Source: JAHDNZ01 sp036721855 (GTDB lineage Bacteria; Bacillota; DTU065). From it: a DNA stretch of 64,000 bases. The stretch lies in assembly GCA_036721855.1 (NCBI GenBank), contig DAIMKF010000006.1:1-64000 (forward strand), in the 5' to 3' direction. The position numbers and the translations under genes are program-made. Numbering within the stretch: the stretch's first letter is position 1; each line of letters begins with the position of its first letter. Positions 8,099-16,102 of the stretch are shown here, piece after piece. Below the pieces are notes generated by a model, which saw only the letters and a program-made list of their open reading frames with translations, was not told where the DNA came from and did not search any database.

Positions 8099-9628
8099 CT
8101 ATCTGTTAGATGGAATAAATTCTTGGCCAAACTCCTCAAGCGCTTTTTTAAGTGCATTTTCGGTTTGCTCGGTTAATTCCTTGGTCTTATTGAGGGAATC
8201 ATAGATATCTGCATGGAAATTCTCAAGATATTTAAGCATTTCAGTTTCATACCGAGCAATATCTTTAAGATGCAGATTATCAAGGTAACCGTTATTAGCA
8301 GCATAGATGATAGCTACTTGTTTAGCGATAGGCATTGGTTGATATTGATCCTGTTTTAGTATCTCGATAATCCGGCTTCCTCGTTCTAAAAGAGCCTTGG
8401 TGGCCTTATCAAGCTCGGAACCAAATTGCGTAAAAGCCTTTAATTCTTCATACTGTGAAAGATCCAGTTTCAGACGCCCAGCAACCTTCTTCATAGCTTT
8501 AATCTGTGCTTTACCGCCAACTCGAGAAACAGATATACCAACGTTTACAGCCGGACGGAAACCTGCAAAGAAAAGATCGCTCTCCAAAAAGATCTGCCCG
8601 TCGGTAATGGAGATTACATTGGTTGGAATATAGGCTGATACATCACCGGCCTGGGTTTCAATAATCGGCAAAGCAGTAATAGAACCTCCACCTAAATCTG
8701 CTCTTAACTTTGCAGCTCTCTCTAAAAGTCTTGAGTGGAGATAGAAAACATCTCCTGGGTAAGCTTCACGTCCCGGTGGACGCCTTAGAAGCAATGACAT
8801 TGCCCGGTAGGCAACAGCATGCTTTGAGAGATCATCATAAATAATAAGCACATGTTTACCCTGGTGCATAAAATGCTCCGCCATAGCACAACCCGCATAA
8901 GGCGCAATATATTGCAGTGGAGCACTTTCACTAGCTGTAGCTGCTACAACAATGGAATATTCCAAGGCATTATGTTCTCTTAGCTTAGCTACTACTGAAC
9001 TTACAGTTGAAGCTTTCTGGCCAATGGCTACATAAATACAGATTACATCCTGGCCTCTTTGATTAATAATGGTATCAACTGCAATAGCAGTTTTACCAGT
9101 CTGTCTATCACCAATTATAAGTTCTCGTTGCCCACGGCCAATTGGAAACATGGAATCAATAGATTTTAGACCGGTCTGCAAAGGTTCTGAAACCGGTTCT
9201 CTTTCAATAATGCCGGGTGCGTTATGCTCTATAGGCCTAAACTCGTTGCTCTCAACAGGGCCTTTGCCATCTAGGGGTAAACCAAGTGGATTAACAACAC
9301 GACCCAAAAGTGCATCTCCCACCGGAACTTCGACCACACGGTTTAATCTGCGTACTGTAGAACCTTCTCTGATCCCTGTGTCTAAACCAAGCAAAACAGC
9401 ACCGACATTATCTTCTTCCAGATTTAAAACCATGCCATAAACAGGGCTGCCATCTTGAGTTAAAAACTCAAGCAGTTCGCCACTCATGGCATTTTGTAAA
9501 CCCCAGACTCTTGCAATACCATCTCCGACTTGAAGCACTGTGCCTTCGTCAGCTAAGCTGAGGTCGCCACGAAAGTTTTTTATCCGTTCTTGTATAACTG
9601 AAGTTATTTCTTCAGGACGTAAACTCAT
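8099..9628 (-). CDS. atpA: F1Fo ATP synthase alpha subunit
   Basis: 509 residues with the P-loop GDRQTGKT at 173-180 and the conserved arginine-finger region ISVSRVGGKAQ near 370. Non-catalytic nucleotide-binding subunit of the alpha3beta3 hexamer. Its ATG overlaps the atpH stop in an ATGA arrangement, so translation is probably coupled. Confidence 0.99.
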   Translation of the reverse strand: MSLRPEEITSVIQERIKNFRGDLSLADEGTVLQVGDGIARVWGLQNAMSGELLEFLTQDGSPVYGMVLNLEEDNVGAVLLGLDTGIREGSTVRRLNRVVEVPVGDALLGRVVNPLGLPLDGKGPVESNEFRPIEHNAPGIIEREPVSEPLQTGLKSIDSMFPIGRGQRELIIGDRQTGKTAIAVDTIINQRGQDVICIYVAIGQKASTVSSVVAKLREHNALEYSIVVAATASESAPLQYIAPYAGCAMAEHFMHQGKHVLIIYDDLSKHAVAYRAMSLLLRRPPGREAYPGDVFYLHSRLLERAAKLRADLGGGSITALPIIETQAGDVSAYIPTNVISITDGQIFLESDLFFAGFRPAVNVGISVSRVGGKAQIKAMKKVAGRLKLDLSQYEELKAFTQFGSELDKATKALLERGSRIIEILKQDQYQPMPIAKQVAIIYAANNGYLDNLHLKDIARYETEMLKYLENFHADIYDSLNKTKELTEQTENALKKALEEFGQEFIPSNR

Positions 9629-10188
9629 TGACTCTCACCTCTGGTTTTACCTTTGGTCTCTAAAAGTTCCCTTTTCATTTCTCGCAATTGATTAGAGATA
9701 GAAGCATCTATAACCTGATGGCCGATTTTTAATTTAACTCCGCCAATCAGTTCAGGTGTTATTTGAGTACTTAGATCAACAGGCCTTTTGGTTATCTGCT
9801 CTAGTCTAGATTGAATTTGCCGTACAAGCTCATTTTGGAGTGGAATAGCTGTTTCAACCGTAACAGCCACTCGCCCCCGATATAGATTCGCTTCTCTTTT
9901 ATAGAGGCTATTAATTTCCTCAAGGTGCTGCCAGCGCTTCTTTTCAATTAAGAGGTTGAGGAAGTTTTGCATCTCATTAGAAAAATTAGCAAAGGCCTCA
10001 GAAATCAGAGCCTGCTTATCGACAGGGCGAATCTTAGGATGAGTTAAATAAGTTTCCAAAACTTTGTTTTTTTTAAGGTAATCTGCTATTTCGTCAAGTT
10101 CTTTTTCAAAGGTGTCCAGCTTGCCGTTTTGAGCTGCAAAAGAAGCAAGTGCCATAGCATATCTGAGGGCTACCTCATTAGTGTACAT
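9625..10188 (-). CDS. atpH: F1Fo ATP synthase delta subunit
   Basis: 187 residues, all-helical N-terminal domain (RYAMALASFAAQNGKLD start) and the C-terminal TQITPELIGGVKLKIG segment that identifies delta/OSCP. It joins the b-subunit stator to alpha. It overlaps atpF by 11 bases and atpA by 4. Confidence 0.96.
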   Translation of the reverse strand: MYTNEVALRYAMALASFAAQNGKLDTFEKELDEIADYLKKNKVLETYLTHPKIRPVDKQALISEAFANFSNEMQNFLNLLIEKKRWQHLEEINSLYKREANLYRGRVAVTVETAIPLQNELVRQIQSRLEQITKRPVDLSTQITPELIGGVKLKIGHQVIDASISNQLREMKRELLETKGKTRGESQ

Positions 10189-10669
10189 CCACTTCTCCCA
10201 CCTTATCTAAAAACTTTTCCACTAAAGCACGGTTAAGCTCTGCGTCCATGTTCTCGGTAATAATTTTGGACGCAGCTAGGACTGCTAATTCGGCTACTTG
10301 TTTTTTTAAATCTTCCTCAACTTGAAGCTTATTTTGTTTGATTTCCCAATCAGCTTGAGACTTGAGTTTTCTTGCTTCCTCTTTGGCTTGGGCCAGAATT
10401 CGCTCTCTGTTTTCGAAGCTCTGTCTTTCAGCCCTAGTCAAAATAGCTCTGGCTTCATCTTCATAACCACGAATCTTCTCTTCATATTCTGTTAGTAGTC
10501 TCTCTGCTTCTTTCTTATTAGCCTCAGCTTCACTAAGAGAATCGGCAATATATTTAGCACGTTTGTTCATATATTCTGAAGCAGGCTTCCAAAAAAGCTT
10601 AGCGAGAACAAATACAAGTAAAAGAAAGTTTGCCATCTGTAAAATCCAAACGGAAAAATCAAAGTCCAT
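10178..10669 (-). CDS. atpF: F1Fo ATP synthase b subunit
   Basis: 163 residues: one N-terminal membrane helix (about 8-27, ending in LFWKPASEYMNKR) followed by a long charged coiled coil (30-145) that forms the peripheral stalk. Only one b-type gene is present, as in most non-photosynthetic bacteria. A GGAGGAC SD precedes ATG; a strong hairpin separates it from atpE. Confidence 0.95.
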   Translation of the reverse strand: MDFDFSVWILQMANFLLLVFVLAKLFWKPASEYMNKRAKYIADSLSEAEANKKEAERLLTEYEEKIRGYEDEARAILTRAERQSFENRERILAQAKEEARKLKSQADWEIKQNKLQVEEDLKKQVAELAVLAASKIITENMDAELNRALVEKFLDKVGEVDVH

Positions 10670-10691
10670 TATGCCGTCCTCCTTTACTATT

Positions 10692-10716
10692 TATGGGGAG
10701 GCAAAGCCTCCCCATA
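10692..10716. promoter_or_regulatory. Intercistronic hairpin between atpE and atpF
   Basis: TATGGGGAGGC and GCCTCCCCATA form a perfect 11-bp GC-rich stem with a 3-nt loop directly after atpE. On minus it is followed by AATAGTAAAGGAGG, with no U-run, so it is better read as an mRNA-stability or partial-attenuation element than a full terminator. It lies where expression must drop from c (many copies per complex) to b. Confidence 0.6.
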
Positions 10717-10725
10717 GTATCCGCA

Positions 10726-11010
10726 TTAAAGTCCAAGATAACCAATAAGCGGATTGAAAAACAAAAGAGCTAAGGCAAAGAACAAACTATAAATACCGGT
10801 TGTTTCTGCTACAGCTTGACCAATAAGCATAGTTCTAACTATCATTCCTTGGCTTTCCGGCTGCCTAGCAACTGCTTCACAAGCTTTACCGGCGGTATAG
10901 CCCTCACCGATACCAGGACCAATACCGGCAATTAAAGCAATACCTCCACCAATAGCTGAACCGCAAAGTACTATGGCTTTAGCCAACAAAGGACCAATCT
11001 CGAAAGGCAT
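10726..11010 (-). CDS. atpE: F1Fo ATP synthase c subunit, Na+-type two-carboxylate motif
   Basis: 94 residues in two membrane helices joined by the ARQPE loop (R49-Q50-P51). The rotor ring subunit that carries the coupling ion. Helix 1 has GIGPGIGEG with Glu36; helix 2 has AETTGIY with Glu69, Thr70, Thr71 and Tyr74. In the family, Glu69 is the essential carboxylate; Thr70/Thr71/Tyr74 with a Gln or Glu at position 36 form the Na+ ligand set, and the Glu/Glu pair is the two-carboxylate type described for Fusobacterium. I infer Na+ coupling; the identity as c subunit is certain. Confidence 0.97.
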   Translation of the reverse strand: MPFEIGPLLAKAIVLCGSAIGGGIALIAGIGPGIGEGYTAGKACEAVARQPESQGMIVRTMLIGQAVAETTGIYSLFFALALLFFNPLIGYLGL

Positions 11011-11031
11011 AATAAGTTCCTCCTCAATTTA

Positions 11032-11712
11032 TTATTCTTTATTAGTAATATAAGCCATTGATAACGAAACAAAAATAAGTGTCTGTATAACACCAGCAAA
11101 GACATCAAAATAAATATGCAAAGGTTGAGCTAAGAAAAAAAGAGGCCAGATCTTAACCAAGGCTGTATAAACAATAGTCATAATAAGATAACCTGATAGC
11201 AGGTTGCCAAAAAGACGAAAGGTCAGCGAAAATGGTGCAGCCACCTCACCTATGATATTAAGTGGTAGCAAAGGGATAAAAGGCTCGGCAAAGCCCTTTA
11301 AATAACTAAGTAAACCACCTCTAAAGGCTGTTTTCTGCACCAGAATAAATGTTAGGATAGCTAAAGCTGCTGTTGTATGCAGATCACTTGTCGGTGGTCT
11401 AAATCCTACTAACCCGGAAAGATTGGCTACCAACAAAAAAATAACTAAAGTCCCGAAATAGGGAATATATTTTTTATTGTGCTCTCCCATGTTGTCAACA
11501 ACTAAACCTGAGATAAGTTCGTAAACCGCTTCTACCAAGTTTTCTATACCTTCTGGCGGTTTATTGATAGGTCGGTTTTTAAATAAGCGTCCGGCAAAAT
11601 AGGCCAGTACCGTTAAAAATAACATGATTCCCCAGGTAACAACAACCATATCTGTTATAGTAATAGTATTAAATAGTCTAAACAAGACAGTACCGCCAAT
11701 ACTAACTTGCAC
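11032..11712 (-). CDS. atpB: F1Fo ATP synthase a subunit
   Basis: 226 residues with five or six membrane helices. The essential stator arginine is Arg166 in SLTFRLFGN, and the C-terminal LQTLIFVSLSMAYI helix is typical. It forms the ion access channels against the c ring. Slightly short for the family but complete. Lies between atpI and atpE. Confidence 0.96.
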   Translation of the reverse strand: MQVSIGGTVLFRLFNTITITDMVVVTWGIMLFLTVLAYFAGRLFKNRPINKPPEGIENLVEAVYELISGLVVDNMGEHNKKYIPYFGTLVIFLLVANLSGLVGFRPPTSDLHTTAALAILTFILVQKTAFRGGLLSYLKGFAEPFIPLLPLNIIGEVAAPFSLTFRLFGNLLSGYLIMTIVYTALVKIWPLFFLAQPLHIYFDVFAGVIQTLIFVSLSMAYITNKE

Positions 11713-11718
11713 TGTGTT

Positions 11719-12099
11719 TCACCTCTTTTCTCCTTGACTCCCAGTAAAAAAAGCTTCAAAAAGAATAGCTATTCTTACCGAAAAAAAACCTATCATAGCT
11801 GCCCAGACATTAATAGCCGTCCAAAACTTAAGCATTATTATGGCGACGGAAATAAAGACCATACGTCCAAAATAGCTACCAATAGCCGCTATTTTAGCTC
11901 CCTCCGGTTCCATTTGAACCAAACGCTTGGTTGCTAAAGACATTACAATAAAATTCCCCGCCGTAATAAGATAGCCATATAAAAATCCAAAGCCCCAGCT
12001 AGTTTTGCCCATAAAAAAGGAAACAGCTGCAGCCAGCACATCAATTATCAACGCACTTAACAAAACACGTTTTTCGAAAGCGATTTCTTTTATCTTCAA
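11719..12099 (-). CDS. atpI: ATP synthase protein I (AtpI)
   Basis: 126 residues with four hydrophobic helices, in the standard place before atpB. AtpI assists c-ring assembly or ion supply. The start is TTG, six bases after a perfect GGAGGT and four bases past the atpZ stop; longer in-frame versions would run back into atpZ and lack an SD. Sequence is poorly conserved, so the call rests mainly on topology and position. Confidence 0.8.
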   Translation of the reverse strand: MKIKEIAFEKRVLLSALIIDVLAAAVSFFMGKTSWGFGFLYGYLITAGNFIVMSLATKRLVQMEPEGAKIAAIGSYFGRMVFISVAIIMLKFWTAINVWAAMIGFFSVRIAILFEAFFTGSQGEKR

Positions 12100-12103
12100 T
12101 GCC

Positions 12104-12319
12104 TTACCTCCGATCCCCAAACCCCTTAATAACCAGAAGATATACATCACGCATACCACCGATAAAACCAAGCAACATAAAAAGAAGCGGGACCCAATTA
12201 GGCCAGTTAAATTTTTTCGTTAAGAAAATACCTAAAAACATACCACCTAAGATAGGCATTAAAAGAGCAAACCCAAGGTAGGCTAAAAACACGAACCCTT
12301 TTTGGCCTCTATCTTTCAT
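12104..12319 (-). CDS. atpZ: AtpZ/AtpQ-like small membrane protein
   Basis: 71 residues with two membrane helices separated by KKFNWPNW; the second helix ends LLGFIGGMRDVY. This matches the AtpZ family encoded ahead of atpI in many Firmicutes and cyanobacteria, where it is proposed to work with AtpI in Mg2+/Ca2+ transport or c-ring assembly. First gene of the operon; SD GGGGGGT precedes the ATG. Confidence 0.8.
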   Translation of the reverse strand: MKDRGQKGFVFLAYLGFALLMPILGGMFLGIFLTKKFNWPNWVPLLFMLLGFIGGMRDVYLLVIKGFGDRR

Positions 12320-12654
12320 GTTTTTTACCCCCCTCTAAATTAAAAGCGAGTTTGGTATATGTTATTTTTAGCTTAACATACTAAAACCTAATCTTCTTTA
12401 ATATACCAAAATAACCAAGCTTTAGCAATTGCAGCCGAGTAGATAAGTGTTACTAGCTGGATATTTCCTTAAAATTAGTTCCTTAGGAGAAAGTATTAAT
12501 TAGGCCTATTTTTACCTGGGCTTTATCCCTAACAATTTTAATGAGTAACTTAATATCTATTCGCTACTTGTTTTGTGAGTTCCTTTATGTTTTTATCTAA
12601 AATAAAAAAGCGTGAATAGTGGTGTCTCTATCCACTTATTCACGCTCTTTATTA
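12320..12654. other. Gap between the atp operon and the SLBB gene, with a long-arm inverted repeat
   Basis: The 335-bp AT-rich space holds the upstream region of the atp operon and the terminator of the next gene. TTTGGTATAT (12351-12360) and ATATACCAAA (12401-12410) are a perfect 10-bp inverted repeat with starts 50 bp apart, spanning the expected operon promoter area. Near each arm is a GTTATTTT. This could be a paired operator. No convincing -35/-10 pair was found: a TTGGTA lies in one arm with TAGTAT 20 bp on. No gene seen. Confidence 0.4.
12609..12646 (-). terminator. Terminator of the SLBB export gene
   Basis: On minus, AGCGTGAATA pairs with TATTCACGCT (plus an inner GTGG/CCAC), followed by TTTTTTATTTT. 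It begins just past the stop of the SLBB protein gene. Confidence 0.88.
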
Positions 12655-15600
12655 TTAAAACCAAGCTCGCAATAGATTGCTCAAAGAACTGAGTATGCTA
12701 AGATAAGCTGCCATCTCAGTTGGATCTATCTTCTTGCTTCTTGCAACGTAAATTACATCACCTGGATAAACTTCGGGATTTTCACTAGCACGTCCTTCAA
12801 AGACCAACTTGCCACTACCGGCAGAGATCTTAGTCTCAGCTAAAGGCTCACCGCCCCTGTAGATCTTTACGTTACCCAAATCAGTGAACTTTGTCGGTCC
12901 TCCGGCCATGGCTATCAAATCAATAAGTTTACTTGTCGGAGTAACACTAAAACTGCCTGGTTTTTCGACTTCACCTAAAACAGTAATGGGTTGAATCTCT
13001 CTGACTAGGATTGTTTCATCTCCAAAGAGAGGATGGTTTCCAAGAGGTGCATAACTTACTACCTCTCCACGTTTAATTTCAATCTTATTAAGATCGGCGT
13101 TGTTTGTGACACCGCCGGCTAAAGCTATAATGGTTGCTAAGTCATCACCTTGTTTATAGCTATACAAGCCAGGCCTTTGAACTTGCCCAAAAACTAGAAT
13201 CTCCTTCCTAGCTTTGGGAATAAAGATTACTTCTCCCCCATTGAGAGTTAGGTTGCTTACGTCGGTCGGATCATTAACTGCTTGAGCAATATTAAGATTA
13301 GTAAATTGATCCTTTGTACGCAAAGAAATATCATAAGCAGCCTGATCTGTTAGACCACCGGCTAAGCCAATAATATCCAACAATTTTTGCCCTTTGGCCA
13401 TTGTATATAGACCGGGGTGAGTTATTTCACCCATAACTAATACATCTTTCTGCCATTCGGGAATTTCCAAAATATCGCCACCATAAAGTAGCTCATTATA
13501 AGACCAGTCGACCTGTTTTCTGACACCATCTCTAATAATAACAGCATTTTCTAAATCACTTCTATCGGTTTGGCCACCGGCCATAGCCAGAGCATCACGT
13601 ACTGAAAAACCTTCCTGCCAATTGTAACTACCCGGTCTTGCTACCATACCAAGTACCACAATCCTCTGGTTGGATGCGCCAATAAATAGAGATTCTCCGC
13701 CTGTGAGCTTTTCTCTGGCATTTATTTCGACTTCTCTGGATTGACCATCTGCAATAATTGTAACGGTTTTGGCTGCATCAGGCTCTAAGCCACCGGCTAA
13801 AGCAATTGCATCGGCAACAGCTAGACCTTTTTTTAACTCATATGAACCTGGTCTAACAACTTTGCCCGCAATAATTATTTCTTTTATTTCAGGTATAAAG
13901 ATCTTGTCACCTAGTTCAATAACTTTGGCCCCTAAATCAGTTAAAGAGCCTTCAAAAACTGTATTTTCTCTCTCTAAGCGAATCCTATTTTCATCTGCTT
14001 TTGTAGAAAGCCCTCCACAAAGGGCAATCACTTCTAAAAGTGTTTGACCCTCTTTTAAGGTTAAACTGCTAGGATTACGTACAGCACCTAAAACTATAAC
14101 CGGGCTTTTTTGTGGTATATAAATTGTTGTACCTGCAGGTATTGTTATATCTTTTTTGCTATCGGTAAAAATACTTTGCAGGTCAACTCTGTTTTCTCCG
14201 ACCAAAACAGCTTTGAGATTGGCTGTTTCTTTGGGTCCACCTGCCAAAGCCAAAGCACTAAGAATAGTCTGTCCATCTTGATAGTTATAGCTACCGGGTT
14301 TTGCTACTTCACCTAAGACTAAAATCATTTCGGCGGAAGTCCCTACAAAGAGGGATTCTCCACCTAATAACATATCCCGTGAGTTAACTGGGACCTGATA
14401 GGTCTGTCCATCTCTAAATAGAGAAACTTTGTTGGCTGCATCACTTAAAAGACCACCTGCCAAAGCTAAGGCATCTGCAACTGTAAGTCCGGACTTTATC
14501 TCATACGAGCCTGGCTTTACAACTCTGCCTGCAACCACAACCTGTTTTTTCTCAAAAACAGTAATTGTATCGCCATACTCTACTTCTTTGATGCCAAGTT
14601 CTGCTAACGGCCCTTCTAAAGTCTCGCCTTCTCGTTTTAGAGATATTCTTTCAGGATCAGCTCTTTCGGTAAGCCCTCCTGAGATAGCAATCATTTCTAG
14701 GATTGTCTGACCTTCTTGCGGTATAATACTACCTGGATTTTTTACAAACCCTAAAACCAAAACCGGACTCTTCTTGGGTATATAAATTGTTGTACCGACA
14801 GTTAGGTTAATATCTTTTTTAGGTTCTGCAAACAACTCAAGTACATCAACTTTTATATTGTTGATTAATACATCTTTTAAATTAGCATTGTTTGTAGGTC
14901 CACCTGCTAGAGCTAAGGCACCTAAAAGAGTCTGTGCCTGTGAATAGGTATAGTTACCTGGCTTTGCTACTTCACCTAATATTAAGATCATATCTTTGGC
15001 CATATCTATAAATAAAGATTCTCCGCCTTGAAGCGGGTCTCTGGCCTTGGTAAAAGTCTCATAACTTATTCCTGAATGAAAAACAGTTACTTTACTAGAA
15101 GCATCCGGTAACAGGCCTCCGGCTAAAGCTATGACATCAGCTACACTCATACCGTCTTTTATCTGGTAGGCACCGGGACGGACAACCTTGCCTGCAATAA
15201 CTACCTGTTTCTTTTCAGCAACAATAATGACATCGCCAAGTTGAACTTTTTTGTCATCTAATTCGCTGAAAGAACTTTCAAAAATAGTACCGTCTCTATT
15301 AACGCGGATGTCATTTTCATCGGCATTAACTGTTAAGCCACCAGCTAAAGCTATAACATCTAAAATAGTTAGTTCTTCGGTTTGGATATAAGTACCCGGA
15401 TTTTTTACCGCACCCAAAACTAAAATAGGTCTTGCCGCTGGAAGATTAATCGTCTCACCAGCTGTAAGCTTTTGGTCTAGTTGTGGGTTTTTAAGTATGA
15501 AATCTAAATCTATTTGCTTGTCTCCTAGCTGAAGATTTTTTAGATTAGCTGTTGGTAATGGACCTCCAGCCATGGCCAAAGCATCTAAAAGAGTACTTCC

Positions 15601-15963
15601 TACCTCTAAATTATAAAAACCAGGTTTAGCAACTTGTCCTAAAATTTGCACTCGGAAAGTACGATATTTAATAATTTGCACTGTAACTAATGGTTCTCTA
15701 ATATATGGCTCAAATCTATGTGCTATCTCTGTTTCGACCTCAGTTAGAGTCAAGTTGTTAACATCAAGTTGACCGGCCAAAGGAATAGCTATACGGCCGT
15801 CGGGACCTACTATTACTTCTGTTTTAAACTCCGGTCTTTCCCACACGGTGATTAAAAGATTGTCTCCAGGCCCTAATCTGTATAAATCAGCAGACCAGAC
15901 ACTACCAGTTAGTAATAAAAATAATAACAGAAAGAAACTACACAATTTGAACCTTTTGTGCAT
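12655..15963 (-). CDS. Polysaccharide-export (Wza-like) protein with 13 SLBB domains
   Basis: The 1102-residue exported protein has a signal peptide, a polysaccharide-export (PES) domain at about 27-103 (YRLGPGDNLLITVWERPE, then IVGPDGRIAIPLAG), and then 13 soluble-ligand-binding beta-grasp (SLBB) units, each with a V.G.V..PG.Y opening and an ALAGGL/ALAGGP close. Normal Wza has one PES and two or three SLBBs, so this is greatly extended. Units 1-9 are arranged as three copies of a three-domain block. The C-terminus ends in a short amphipathic helix with terminal Phe. No polymerase or Wzc kinase is adjacent. It might form a periplasm-spanning conduit or scaffold. SD GGAGGT decides the ATG. Confidence 0.88.
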   Translation of the reverse strand: MHKRFKLCSFFLLLFLLLTGSVWSADLYRLGPGDNLLITVWERPEFKTEVIVGPDGRIAIPLAGQLDVNNLTLTEVETEIAHRFEPYIREPLVTVQIIKYRTFRVQILGQVAKPGFYNLEVGSTLLDALAMAGGPLPTANLKNLQLGDKQIDLDFILKNPQLDQKLTAGETINLPAARPILVLGAVKNPGTYIQTEELTILDVIALAGGLTVNADENDIRVNRDGTIFESSFSELDDKKVQLGDVIIVAEKKQVVIAGKVVRPGAYQIKDGMSVADVIALAGGLLPDASSKVTVFHSGISYETFTKARDPLQGGESLFIDMAKDMILILGEVAKPGNYTYSQAQTLLGALALAGGPTNNANLKDVLINNIKVDVLELFAEPKKDINLTVGTTIYIPKKSPVLVLGFVKNPGSIIPQEGQTILEMIAISGGLTERADPERISLKREGETLEGPLAELGIKEVEYGDTITVFEKKQVVVAGRVVKPGSYEIKSGLTVADALALAGGLLSDAANKVSLFRDGQTYQVPVNSRDMLLGGESLFVGTSAEMILVLGEVAKPGSYNYQDGQTILSALALAGGPKETANLKAVLVGENRVDLQSIFTDSKKDITIPAGTTIYIPQKSPVIVLGAVRNPSSLTLKEGQTLLEVIALCGGLSTKADENRIRLERENTVFEGSLTDLGAKVIELGDKIFIPEIKEIIIAGKVVRPGSYELKKGLAVADAIALAGGLEPDAAKTVTIIADGQSREVEINAREKLTGGESLFIGASNQRIVVLGMVARPGSYNWQEGFSVRDALAMAGGQTDRSDLENAVIIRDGVRKQVDWSYNELLYGGDILEIPEWQKDVLVMGEITHPGLYTMAKGQKLLDIIGLAGGLTDQAAYDISLRTKDQFTNLNIAQAVNDPTDVSNLTLNGGEVIFIPKARKEILVFGQVQRPGLYSYKQGDDLATIIALAGGVTNNADLNKIEIKRGEVVSYAPLGNHPLFGDETILVREIQPITVLGEVEKPGSFSVTPTSKLIDLIAMAGGPTKFTDLGNVKIYRGGEPLAETKISAGSGKLVFEGRASENPEVYPGDVIYVARSKKIDPTEMAAYLSILSSLSNLLRAWF
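13660..15648 (-). repeat. Triplicated 221-residue (663-bp) SLBB super-repeat
   Basis: Copies lie at 14986-15648, 14323-14985 and 13660-14322. The PG (or NPS) turn residues of domain types A, B and C recur at residues 115/336/557(/778), 190/411/632 and 264/485/706, each exactly 221 apart. Type A reads GEVAKPG with NLK after AGGP, type B reads VKNPG with an acidic R-rich tail, type C reads VV(R/K)PG with VADA.ALAGGL. No length change has occurred between copies. Confidence 0.92.
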
Positions 15964-16057
15964 TATTCTACCTCCATGTTTCGAAACTTCCTATCTGCTT
16001 CTTTTAGTTTCAACACTTACATATTAATTCCTGCACTGTAATTTATTACATTTAATT

Positions 16058-16085
16058 AGAGCCACTGATTTTTTTCAGCGGCTCT
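16058..16085 (-). terminator. Hairpin after the secreted repeat protein gene
   Basis: AGAGCC...CTGA pairs with TCAG...GGCTCT around a T-rich loop, 17 bases past the stop of the gene at 16103. On minus it is followed only by AATTAAATG, so termination would be weak. Confidence 0.5.
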
Positions 16086-16102
16086 TTATCTTTTGAACTC
16101 AC

